Shown here piece after piece: positions 1 through 6,983 of a stretch of DNA of 15,204 nucleotides. The stretch is taken from NCBI GenBank assembly GCA_002455605.1, contig DKLE01000175.1, positions 1 to 15,204 on the forward strand, given 5' to 3'. Positions within the stretch are counted from its first letter, which is position 1, and each line of letters opens with the position of its first letter. Made by a program: the position numbers and the translations under genes. The notes under the pieces were generated by a model. The model saw only the letters and a list, made by a program, of their open reading frames with translations, made no database searches and was not told the DNA's origin. Source of the DNA: Firmicutes bacterium UBA6648. Its GTDB lineage: Bacteria > Bacillota > Clostridia > Peptostreptococcales > Anaerovoracaceae.

Positions 1-259
1 TTCTCATGGCCATGGCGTCCGGACCGATACCGCAGACTCCCTTATCAGCACCGGCCTTTTCACTGATTCGGCAAGGACCGTGGGTACATAGCTGACAGCT
101 TAGCCCCTGAAGACAAAAATTACAGCGGATTTTTTCCTGTGGGGTCCATCGGGAAAATACACTGGAAAGGCCGTCTTCTTTTATTCGAATCAGCATTTCT
201 TCAACAGAATCATGATAGCTGACGCGTTCAGCCATATTTTTGGAAATAGTTTCTGACAT
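1..259 (-). CDS. cooS: Anaerobic carbon monoxide dehydrogenase catalytic subunit, N-terminal 86 residues (cut by window edge)
   Basis: Reading the minus strand from the ATG at 259, preceded by an AGGAGG ribosome binding site, gives 86 residues that run off the left edge without a stop. The segment begins with a helical stretch including SVEEML and then a cysteine cluster ending in GPCRI, typical of the N-terminus of Ni-Fe CO dehydrogenases, which interconvert CO and CO2 in the cytoplasm. Cys55, Cys58, Cys63 and Cys76 match the B-cluster [4Fe-4S] ligands. The subunit-bridging D-cluster position reads C46-x2-C49, and Ser54 stands where the usual second D-cluster cysteine (CX7C) would be. The CX2C arrangement is known from a Desulfovibrio enzyme that carries a [2Fe-2S] D-cluster. 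The Ni-containing C-cluster ligands lie outside the window, so activity cannot be judged. A hybrid-cluster protein is less likely given the N-terminal motif. Confidence 0.88.
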   Translation of the reverse strand, partial: MSETISKNMAERVSYHDSVEEMLIRIKEDGLSSVFSRWTPQEKIRCNFCLQGLSCQLCTHGPCRISEKAGADKGVCGIGPDAMAMR

Positions 260-303
260 AATTAACCTCCTAGTTAAATATTTACATTGATATTTTCCTT
301 ATT

Positions 304-333
304 TAGTATGCCGTTTTTATTAGAAATTATTGA
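304..333 (-). promoter_or_regulatory. Candidate promoter of cooS, resembling a forespore sigma-G promoter
   Basis: On the minus strand TCAATA (333-328) is followed after 17 nt by CATACTA (310-304), about 45 nt before the cooS start. The second element equals the sigma-G -10 consensus, and the first differs by one base from TGAATA. As a sigma-A promoter it would be poor. In such A+T-rich DNA a match of this size can arise by chance, so this is only a candidate. Confidence 0.25.
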
Positions 334-374
334 CTTTAACCGTTTTGAATAAAAGGTAATTAACAAGGATGATA

Positions 375-403
375 TTGATCAGTAAAAGGGACTGGTGTAT
401 AAT
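375..403 (+). promoter_or_regulatory. Sigma-A promoter of the methyltransferase-tfoX unit
   Basis: TTGATC (375-380), a 17-nt spacer, and a perfect TATAAT (398-403). The start codon follows 33 nt later, with an AAGGAAAGG ribosome binding site between. This is the best promoter-like sequence in the 177-bp gap between the divergent cooS and methyltransferase genes. Confidence 0.75.
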
Positions 404-436
404 TACTAAATTAACACAATAAGGAAAGGTTTTTAT

Positions 437-1267
437 ATGTATAAAAAGATCTTAGATTACGTTAAAGAAAAGCCGTCGGTTTATTTACCCAATACCATAC
501 CTTTTTGGGATGATGAACATATTTCACAGCATATGCTGGATGCCCATTTAAATCCGGAATTTGATGGTGCTTCCAGAAGATATGCTTTCATTCGGCAATC
601 CGTTCAATGGATTAGCGGCTTATGTAGGGATACCAATAATAAAGAGCTATTGGATTTAGGCTGTGGACCCGGGATATATGCAGAGCTGTTCCATGAGAGA
701 GGTTTTAGGGTAACGGGTATTGATTTTTCTAAGAGATCAATAAATTATGCGGAGCAAAATGCAAAAAAACTTCATAAGAAAATAGCCTATTATTATCGAA
801 ACTATTTAAACATCTGTTACGAAAATCAATTTGATGTGGTAACCTTGATTTATTGTGATTTTGGAGTATTAAATCCTAAAGCTAGATATGAACTTCTTTG
901 TAAAGTCCGACACGCTCTGAAGCCTGGCGGTCTGCTAATATTAGATGGATTTACTGAGGCACAATTAGCAGTTTGGAGAGAGAACGAAACCATCCAATAT
1001 TGCCATAGCGGATTTTGGAGTCCAATGCCTTATGCTTGTCTTCAGAGAAACATGTATTACCAGGTACCAAAGGTTTTCCTGGAGCAATATGTCATTATTA
1101 CAGAAGATGAGTGCAAATGCTACAATATGTGGAATCAAATCTTTTGTAAAGACGCTCTATTGGAAGAGTTAAAACAGGCTGGATTTTGCCAGGCAGAATT
1201 TTTTGATGATGTCTGCGGCAATCCGTTTACTGGTACTGCCAATACTATATGTGTTGTGGCCAGTTAG
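437..1267 (+). CDS. Class I SAM-dependent methyltransferase, substrate unknown
   Basis: A 276-residue cytoplasmic protein with a Rossmann-type methyltransferase core. Motif I is LLDLGCGPG at 71-79, the ribose-binding acidic residue of the post-I segment is Asp96 in VTGIDFS, motif II is around 132-145 (FDVVTLIYCDFGVL), and the later KPGG turn with the following strand is at 162-170. The ~60-residue N-terminal extension (FWDDEHIS and following) and the C-terminal third have no catalytic signature I recognise, so the acceptor cannot be named. A ubiquinone/menaquinone-type or small-molecule methyltransferase is equally possible. Start supported by AAGGAAAGG about 8 nt upstream. The tfoX-like gene starts 50 bp after its stop with no terminator between, so the two are probably cotranscribed from the promoter at 375-403. 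Confidence 0.85.
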   Translation: MYKKILDYVKEKPSVYLPNTIPFWDDEHISQHMLDAHLNPEFDGASRRYAFIRQSVQWISGLCRDTNNKELLDLGCGPGIYAELFHERGFRVTGIDFSKRSINYAEQNAKKLHKKIAYYYRNYLNICYENQFDVVTLIYCDFGVLNPKARYELLCKVRHALKPGGLLILDGFTEAQLAVWRENETIQYCHSGFWSPMPYACLQRNMYYQVPKVFLEQYVIITEDECKCYNMWNQIFCKDALLEELKQAGFCQAEFFDDVCGNPFTGTANTICVVAS

Positions 1268-1317
1268 AGGTTGGACTTGCTATATTATTTAAGGGAACTT
1301 GGAAAGAAGGAAAATTT

Positions 1318-1641
1318 ATGGCTACAAGTGTAGATTTTATTGAATATGTCTGCGAACAAATATCGGGGGTGGGTGCGGTTCGATATAGGAAGATGTTTGG
1401 AGAATATATGGTGTATATTAATGATAAGCCAATTCTATTGGTATGCGATAATATGGTTTATGTAAAGGAGTTGGATTGTATAGAAGAACAAATGCAGGAG
1501 GCTGAAAAAGGATTTCCCTATGACGGAGCAAAGGAACATTATATATTAGACATTGATAATTCCTATTTTAGTAAACAAATCATAGAATTACTGGAGCCTG
1601 TGATTCCAATTCCCAAGCCGAAGAAGAAAAAAATAAAATAG
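1318..1641 (+). CDS. TfoX N-terminal-domain protein (107 aa)
   Basis: The ATG at 1318 is preceded by GGAAAGAAGG and gives a 107-residue product. An in-frame ATG further upstream (1249) would overlap the methyltransferase and adds 23 residues unlike the family. Residues 22-50, with RKMFGEYMVYIND then LLVCDNMVYVK, are the signature of the TfoX N-terminal domain. The protein lacks the C-terminal TfoX domain present in the Haemophilus competence regulator, and ends in a basic tail (PKPKKKKIK). Single-domain members are widespread in Firmicutes and have no established role, so involvement in competence should not be assumed. The pairing with a methyltransferase may be incidental. Confidence 0.8.
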   Translation: MATSVDFIEYVCEQISGVGAVRYRKMFGEYMVYINDKPILLVCDNMVYVKELDCIEEQMQEAEKGFPYDGAKEHYILDIDNSYFSKQIIELLEPVIPIPKPKKKKIK

Positions 1642-1653
1642 AAAAGAAATACT

Positions 1654-1698
1654 AAATGCCTTCTCATCTGAAACACAGATGGAAGGCATTTATTTTTC
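1654..1698 (+). terminator. Rho-independent terminator after the tfoX-like gene
   Basis: The arms AAATGCCTTC (1654-1663) and GAAGGCATTT (1682-1691) pair perfectly. After a one-base bulge (T1664), CATCTG pairs with CAGATG around the loop AAACA (1671-1675). A T-rich run follows. It insulates the copper module downstream from the methyltransferase promoter. Confidence 0.92.
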
Positions 1699-1701
1699 AG
1701 C

Positions 1702-1721
1702 TCTCCATTATATCTCCATAA
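1702..1721 (+). promoter_or_regulatory. Direct repeat in front of copA, candidate response-regulator binding site
   Basis: TCTCCATTA (1702-1710) and TCTCCATAA (1713-1721) agree in 8 of 9 bases and begin 11 bp apart, one helical turn. The pair ends 4 bp before the -35 element at 1726. OmpR-family regulators commonly bind tandem direct repeats of this spacing just upstream of the -35. The same operon encodes such a regulator, so it is the natural candidate ligand. The assignment is an inference. Confidence 0.45.
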
Positions 1722-1725
1722 AGGA

Positions 1726-1754
1726 TTGTTAGTATAAAAACAACAAATTATCAT
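1726..1754 (+). promoter_or_regulatory. Candidate sigma-A promoter of the copper operon
   Basis: TTGTTA (1726-1731), a 17-nt spacer, TATCAT (1749-1754), and the copA start 29 nt further on with AGGAGAGAG between. Both boxes are imperfect, as expected for a promoter that needs an activator. No GC-rich CsoR palindrome or CopY box (TACAnnTGTA) is seen in the gap. Confidence 0.55.
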
Positions 1755-1783
1755 TTTTAATTAACATAAAAGGAGAGAGAAGC

Positions 1784-4033
1784 ATGCAAAAAGAAAATCT
1801 TCAAATTGTGGGGATGTCATGTGCAGCATGTGCAAGCAGAATAGAGAAAGTGGTAGGCCGGTTAGATGGCATTTCTGCTGTTTCTGTGAATTTTGCATCA
1901 GAAAAGCTTGTTGCTGATTATGACCCGAAAAAGATTACCTTGCCGGATATTAAAAACGCCATCGAAAAAGCCGGCTATGAAGCTTTGGAAATAAAAACAA
2001 AAATTACAATGGATCAAGACAAAATCAGGAAGGAAAAAGAAATAAAGGTCCTGTGGACAAAATTTATTGTTTCCGCGGTCTGCTGCGTCCCTTTGCTGTA
2101 TTTAGCAATGGGCTCTATGATATGGTGGCTGAGATTTCCGATTCCTGATTTGCTAATGCCCATGCAGTATCCTTTAAATTATGCACTGGTTCAAATCGCA
2201 TTACTGATTCCCATCTTAATTGCCGGAAATAAGTTTTATTCTGTTGGGTTTAAGGCAATCGTAGGCCGAAGTCCCAATATGGATTCCCTGATTGCTATGG
2301 GAACGTCAGCTGCTGTTATTTACAGCTTATATTCCACCTACCGTATTACACAGGGAGATTTCATTTATATGAATGATCTGTATTTCGAAACGGCAGGAGT
2401 CATTATCACTTTAATTTTATTGGGAAAATCATTAGAAGCCGTTTCTAAAGGAAAAACATCGGAAGCAATTAAAAAGCTCATGGGGCTGGCCCCTAAAACC
2501 GCTGTTGTGATAAAGGACGGGAAAGAGGTGAACCTTCCTATAGAAGAGGTAGAAGTGGATGATATCATTCTGGTTAAACCCGGTGAAAAAATTCCTGTGG
2601 ACGGTATTGTAGTGCAGGGACACACTTCTATTGATGAAGCCATGCTGACAGGAGAAAGCATTCCGGTGGAGAAAAAAGAAGGAGATAAGGTTTTTGCTGC
2701 CAGCTTAAATAAGAATGGTTCTATTCAGTTTAAAGCCACAAAAGTGGGAAGTGATACGGCCTTGGCACAGATTATAAAATTAGTGGAAGAGGCTCAGGGA
2801 ACAAAGGCCCCTATTGCGCAAACGGCAGATATTGTGTCAGGATATTTTGTTCCTATTATATTTGCTATTGCTGTGATAGCATCTGCTGCATGGCTTATCA
2901 GCGGCCAGACGGCTGTATTTGCATTAACAATATTTATTTCCATTTTGGTGATAGCCTGCCCGTGTGCACTTGGATTGGCAACTCCTACAGCTATTATGGT
3001 TGGGACAGGAAAGGGTGCTGAATATGGAATCTTGATAAAAGGCGGAGAAGCGCTTGAAACTACTCATAAAATCAATACTATTGTATTTGACAAGACGGGT
3101 ACCATAACCGAGGGAAACCCGGAAGTAACCGATATCCTTGCCATAGGAGAGATTGGCCAACAGAAATTGCTTCAGATTGCTGCATCTGCTGAAAAGGGCT
3201 CAGAGCATCCTTTGGGAGAAGCTATTGTTCGGGGAGCAGAAAAAGAGAATTTAGATATCCTTCCATTAGAGCATTTTGAAGCCATACCGGGCTACGGAAT
3301 TGAGGTAGAGGTAGAAGGAAGGAAAGTGCTTTTGGGAAATGAAAAGTTAATGAGAAATAAAGAAATTTCATTAGCTAAATTGGAGGCAGAGTCCAACAGG
3401 CTGGCTGTCGAGGGAAAAACACCCATGTATATCGCTGTCAATAATGAGCTGGCAGGCATTATTGCTGTTGCCGATGTAGTGAAGGAAAGCAGTGCCAAAG
3501 CTATTAAGAAGCTTCATGAAATGGGGATTGAGGTGGCCATGATCACGGGAGACAATAAAAGGACGGCGGAAACCATAGCCAAACAGGTAGGTATTGATCG
3601 GGTTTTGGCAGAAGTTCTTCCCCAGGACAAATCAAATGAAGTAAAAAAACTTCAGGCTGAAGGAAAAAAGGTATCCATGGTGGGAGACGGTATCAATGAC
3701 GCTCCGGCATTGGCCCAGGCCGATATAGGAATCGCTATCGGATCAGGAACTGATGTAGCCATGGAATCAGCTGATATCGTATTAATGAAAAGTGATTTAA
3801 TGGATGTTCCTACGGCTATTCAGTTAAGTAAAAGTACAATCAGAAATATCAAGCAAAACCTGTTTTGGGCCTTTGGGTATAATGTATTGGGGATACCGGT
3901 TGCAGCTGGACTGTTGTACGCTTTTGGCGGACCAACTTTAAATCCCATTTTTGCAGCAGCTGCCATGTCTTTAAGCTCTGTATCAGTTTTAACCAACGCG
4001 TTGAGATTAAAAGGCTTTAAACCTTATAGATAA
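1784..4033 (+). CDS. copA: Copper-exporting P1B-type ATPase (CopA)
   Basis: This 749-residue membrane ATPase should expel Cu(I) from the cytosol. One N-terminal heavy-metal-associated domain carries GMSCAAC (Cys13, Cys16). Membrane segments follow at about 92-112, 132-150, 165-183 and 203-214. The actuator domain has TGES at 289-292. The ion-binding CPC is at 392-394 in the sixth membrane segment, the phosphorylation site DKTGT has Asp436, and the nucleotide-binding SEHPLG is at 473-478. GDGINDAP is at 634-641. The last two helices carry YN (699-700) and MSLSS (728-732), which with CPC form the Cu(I)/Ag(I) signature of subgroup P1B-1. All key residues are present and the length is usual for one metal-binding domain. 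It is first of a five-gene unit; the next start is 13 bp downstream. Cu(I) versus Ag(I) cannot be separated by sequence. Confidence 0.95.
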   Translation: MQKENLQIVGMSCAACASRIEKVVGRLDGISAVSVNFASEKLVADYDPKKITLPDIKNAIEKAGYEALEIKTKITMDQDKIRKEKEIKVLWTKFIVSAVCCVPLLYLAMGSMIWWLRFPIPDLLMPMQYPLNYALVQIALLIPILIAGNKFYSVGFKAIVGRSPNMDSLIAMGTSAAVIYSLYSTYRITQGDFIYMNDLYFETAGVIITLILLGKSLEAVSKGKTSEAIKKLMGLAPKTAVVIKDGKEVNLPIEEVEVDDIILVKPGEKIPVDGIVVQGHTSIDEAMLTGESIPVEKKEGDKVFAASLNKNGSIQFKATKVGSDTALAQIIKLVEEAQGTKAPIAQTADIVSGYFVPIIFAIAVIASAAWLISGQTAVFALTIFISILVIACPCALGLATPTAIMVGTGKGAEYGILIKGGEALETTHKINTIVFDKTGTITEGNPEVTDILAIGEIGQQKLLQIAASAEKGSEHPLGEAIVRGAEKENLDILPLEHFEAIPGYGIEVEVEGRKVLLGNEKLMRNKEISLAKLEAESNRLAVEGKTPMYIAVNNELAGIIAVADVVKESSAKAIKKLHEMGIEVAMITGDNKRTAETIAKQVGIDRVLAEVLPQDKSNEVKKLQAEGKKVSMVGDGINDAPALAQADIGIAIGSGTDVAMESADIVLMKSDLMDVPTAIQLSKSTIRNIKQNLFWAFGYNVLGIPVAAGLLYAFGGPTLNPIFAAAAMSLSSVSVLTNALRLKGFKPYR

Positions 4034-4046
4034 AGGAGAATAAAAA

Positions 4047-4730
4047 ATGAAATATATGAAAAAAAAGATATGGATTACCTTTCTTGCAGTTGGCATTATT
4101 GGTTTTGTCTCTGCATGCGGGCAGTCTGATGTAGTAGGTCAGGTGGCAAAAACTTCGTTTGCAGCGGTTTTAGAGGCGATGCCAAATCAAATTGAAGAGG
4201 ATGAAATCAATGGCGGGTGGTCTCTAAGTGCACCGGATAGTTCGGCAAGATTTATTTGGAGCAAAGATTATAGCAAGAGCCCAATCCATGATGTGATGAT
4301 GGAATTTGATGCAGCACCTTTTATTAACGCAGGATTGGATTTAGATAAGCTGCGTCAGGGAATTGCACTGGAAAATAAAATCATGCTGGGAGTTGATTTA
4401 GGTGAAGATGAATTAAAATATAAAGGAGAAGCGGCTCCTTCGGAGGCCTTTAATCAGTTGGTGGAGCTTTATAGAGAATCAATTGGATACCATGAAGTGT
4501 TGGATCACTACGGTGTCGATCTGGGAGAAGGAAATAAATTTGAGTGGGCTAAGGATATGAGCAGTAATGATAAGGACATTGTATTTGTAGTGGATCCGGC
4601 AATCTTTATGGAAGCCGGTGTGAGCCCGGAACAGGTAAAAGGATGGACCTATGCGGATGTAGAGATAAAAGATAAAACCGGAAAGCCCTTAACTGTAAAG
4701 AAATTCTTAAAGCCTTTTGATATAGAGTAG
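4047..4730 (+). CDS. Lipoprotein of unknown function with an internal duplication, in the copper operon
   Basis: I do not recognise the family. The 227-residue product has a lysine-rich start, a hydrophobic segment and a lipobox VSAC, predicting lipid attachment at Cys24 and display outside the membrane. Two segments resemble each other: 68-102 (RFIWSKD..., then D-x5-FINAG) and 164-197 (KFEWAKD..., then D-x5-FMEAG). They share the aromatic-x-Trp-x-Lys-Asp start, an acidic-hydrophobic strand and the Ala-Gly end, so the mature part may be built from two related units joined by a helical stretch (about 130-155). Apart from Cys24 there is no cysteine, and His is sparse, so a classical soft-metal site is not obvious; Met84, Met85, Met171 and Met188 are possible ligands. 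The ATG at 4047 has GGAGAATA upstream. It sits 13 bp after copA and 44 bp before the HMA-SafE-cupredoxin gene, so it is probably an operon partner, perhaps a surface copper-handling or sensing accessory. Confidence 0.8.
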   Translation: MKYMKKKIWITFLAVGIIGFVSACGQSDVVGQVAKTSFAAVLEAMPNQIEEDEINGGWSLSAPDSSARFIWSKDYSKSPIHDVMMEFDAAPFINAGLDLDKLRQGIALENKIMLGVDLGEDELKYKGEAAPSEAFNQLVELYRESIGYHEVLDHYGVDLGEGNKFEWAKDMSSNDKDIVFVVDPAIFMEAGVSPEQVKGWTYADVEIKDKTGKPLTVKKFLKPFDIE

Positions 4731-4774
4731 TAAAATAACTAGGCTTAAAGCAAATACAAAAGGAGGAACAAATA

Positions 4775-6202
4775 ATGGGCAATAGAGTAGTGACAAAAAC
4801 CCTTAAAGTGGATGGGCTGACATGTACCGGATGTGAAACTAAAATTGAAGAAAAGTTAAAAAAAATGAAAGGCATTCAAAAAGTAAAAGCAAGCTATGCC
4901 CATGAAACCGTGTCTATAACCTATGACTCACAGAAAGTACAAATGAAGGATATTGTAAAAGCACTGGATGAGCTGGGCTATGACATCAAAAGAGAAGCGA
5001 ACAACGTTCAGAAGAAGTCTAGCACCGGTTCAAATAACCAGCTGATTGTCATGGGGATTATTATATTAGGATTTTATCTCATTATAAAACGTACGATAGG
5101 ATTTAATTTTATACCGGAGATAAGCCCGAATATGGGATACGGCATACTGTTTGTGGTAGGGCTTCTTTCCTCACTCCATTGCATTGCCATGTGCGGTGGG
5201 ATTAATTTATCCTTATGTGTTTCGTATAAATTTGAGCAAGAGGGTAACAGTAAGTTAGGAAAAGTACTGCCCAGCATATTGTATAATGGAGGTAGAGTCC
5301 TTTCATACACGATGATAGGGGGCTTGGTGGGTGCTATTGGTTCCGTATTCAGCATCTCCAATATGGGCAGTGCATTTATCACCATTATAGCCGGTGTTTT
5401 TATGGTAATCATGGGCTTAAATATGCTGAATCTATTCCCGGGGCTGCGGAGGATGGCTCCCCATATGCCAAAGATATTTGCTGATAAAATATATGGAGCA
5501 AAGACCAGTAAAGGACCTTTTATTGTGGGATTATTAAATGGGCTGATGCCCTGCGGACCCCTTCAAGCTATGCAGTTGTATGCCCTGGGCACAGGAAGCC
5601 TTATGGCAGGAGCACTGTCCATGCTTGTGTTCAGTTTAGGTACCGTGCCCTTGATGTTTGCCTTTGGCGCTCTGGGCTCAATGATTAGCTCTAAATCTGC
5701 TAAGAACATGGTAAAATGCAGTGCAATGCTTGTCATTGTCCTTGGGGTTATCATGCTGAACAGGGGAATGGCATTTACCGGCTTAACTCTTCCGAGCTTT
5801 GCTGCCGGAGCAGACGGCGAAAATGTAAACATAAGTACGATTACAGGAGAAGAGCAGCAGATAACAACAACCTTGGAGAGAGGAAGATATGCGCCGATTA
5901 CTGTACAGGAAGGGGTTCCTGTTAAATGGATTATTAATGCGGATTCCAGTGATTTAAACGGATGTAACAATGAAATGATTATTCCGGAGTACAATATAAA
6001 GCAGAAATTAAGGGCGGGCGAGAATGTGATTACCTTTACTCCTACTAAAACAGGAAAGTTTGGATATAGCTGCTGGATGGGCATGATTAGCAGCAGCGTC
6101 ACCGTTGTGGACGATCTTCAGGATATTGAGGCAGTGAAAAATGCCCAGACCAACAAGGATGTAAACCGGGAGGGGCTGCCTGCCAGCTGCTGTGGTCTAT
6201 AA
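4775..6202 (+). CDS. Fusion protein: heavy-metal-associated domain + SafE/UreH-like membrane domain + cupredoxin
   Basis: This 475-residue protein joins three parts. Residues 7-72 form a heavy-metal-associated domain with GLTCTGC (Cys17, Cys20). Residues 89-330 hold about seven membrane segments with SLHCIAMCGG (Cys136, Cys140) and NGLMPCGP (Cys260). These motifs are typical of the sulfite exporter TauE/SafE-annotated, UreH-like relatives of the CcdA/DsbD membrane domain. Residues about 350-446 form a cupredoxin-like domain with Cys397 (GCNN) and CxMxM (Cys433, Met435, Met437). With seven segments the first domain lies in the cytosol and the cupredoxin outside, as metal transfer would require. 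The chain ends in SCCGL, another possible metal or redox pair. A strong AAAGGAGG site precedes the start. Despite the family name, sulfite export is unlikely here: the domain company and copA neighbour point to copper. A role in loading, exporting or reducing at the membrane is open. Confidence 0.88.
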   Translation: MGNRVVTKTLKVDGLTCTGCETKIEEKLKKMKGIQKVKASYAHETVSITYDSQKVQMKDIVKALDELGYDIKREANNVQKKSSTGSNNQLIVMGIIILGFYLIIKRTIGFNFIPEISPNMGYGILFVVGLLSSLHCIAMCGGINLSLCVSYKFEQEGNSKLGKVLPSILYNGGRVLSYTMIGGLVGAIGSVFSISNMGSAFITIIAGVFMVIMGLNMLNLFPGLRRMAPHMPKIFADKIYGAKTSKGPFIVGLLNGLMPCGPLQAMQLYALGTGSLMAGALSMLVFSLGTVPLMFAFGALGSMISSKSAKNMVKCSAMLVIVLGVIMLNRGMAFTGLTLPSFAAGADGENVNISTITGEEQQITTTLERGRYAPITVQEGVPVKWIINADSSDLNGCNNEMIIPEYNIKQKLRAGENVITFTPTKTGKFGYSCWMGMISSSVTVVDDLQDIEAVKNAQTNKDVNREGLPASCCGL

Positions 6203-6254
6203 GCTATGAAAATTGCTGTTTCTGTGATATATTTGTTCATAAGGGAGGGATTAT

Positions 6255-6959
6255 ATGAATGAAATAAAGAAAAAAGTGCTGATCGTTGAAGACGAGCCTA
6301 AAATTGTAGATGCAGTAATGGCTTATCTTGAAAAAGGCGGATATAACCCTTTTGCCGCATATGACGGAGAAAAAGCGCTGTCTCTGTTTAACAATATCAA
6401 TCCGGATTTAGTAATTTTAGATTTAATGCTGCCTAAAATCTCCGGAGAAGAAATATGCAGGACCATTCGGAAGAGCTCAAGAGTGCCGATTATTATGCTG
6501 ACAGCAAAAATCAGTGAAGAGGAAAAGATCGGCGGATTAAATATCGGAGCAGATGACTATGTGACAAAACCGTTTAGCCCCAGAGAATTGGTGGCACGAA
6601 TAAACAGCCTGCTGAGACGGGCCGATGAAGGTGTATCTCCGCTTTTTCATATCATGAGCTGGAATAACGATGATTTAGAAATAGATTTGAATTCCTATAC
6701 GGTAAAGAAATCCGGTGAAGCGGTGAATCTGACGCCCAATGAGTTTAAGCTGTTGTGTGCCATGATAAAATTTCCGAAAAAGACGTTTACCAGAGAAGAA
6801 TTAATAAAAATTGCTATAGGTGAAGATTATGAAGGCTATGAGAGGACAATTGACTCCCATATTAAAAATCTAAGAAGTAAAATTGAAGATGATACGTCCA
6901 ATCCCAAGTATATTCTTACGGTTCGGGGAATTGGGTATAAATTTGGGGAAAATCCATAA
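6255..6959 (+). CDS. OmpR/PhoB-family response regulator of the copper module
   Basis: This 234-residue DNA-binding regulator has a receiver domain at 6-122. Its acidic pair is EDE at 12-14, the phosphoacceptor is Asp56 in VILDLMLP, the switch residue is Thr83 and the conserved lysine is Lys105 in TKPF. A winged-helix effector domain fills about 135-231, with the recognition helix near DSHIKNLRSKI and ending in the family hallmark VRGIGYKF. AAGGGAGGG precedes the ATG. It lies 52 bp after the fusion gene and 24 bp before the kinase gene, with no terminator between, so it is probably cotranscribed with copA and could act on the TCTCCAT repeat at 1702-1721. It is all but certainly the partner of the adjacent kinase. 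Copper responsiveness rests on context. Confidence 0.95.
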   Translation: MNEIKKKVLIVEDEPKIVDAVMAYLEKGGYNPFAAYDGEKALSLFNNINPDLVILDLMLPKISGEEICRTIRKSSRVPIIMLTAKISEEEKIGGLNIGADDYVTKPFSPRELVARINSLLRRADEGVSPLFHIMSWNNDDLEIDLNSYTVKKSGEAVNLTPNEFKLLCAMIKFPKKTFTREELIKIAIGEDYEGYERTIDSHIKNLRSKIEDDTSNPKYILTVRGIGYKFGENP

Positions 6960-6983
6960 GATTCTAAAAGAAAGAGGCGGAAT

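Noticed and set aside
1249..1317. Longer tfoX-like start overlapping the methyltransferase end
   Set aside because: The ATG at 1318 has a good ribosome binding site and the family begins there; the added 23 residues look non-coding.
5563..6102. A 179-residue minus-strand frame opposite the HMA-SafE-cupredoxin gene
   Set aside because: It lies wholly antisense to a clear domain-bearing gene and has no plausible start signal or family pattern.
4775..6202. Sulfite exporter function suggested by the SafE/TauE family name
   Set aside because: The HMA and cupredoxin domains and the copA neighbour argue for copper; the family name is a carried-over annotation.
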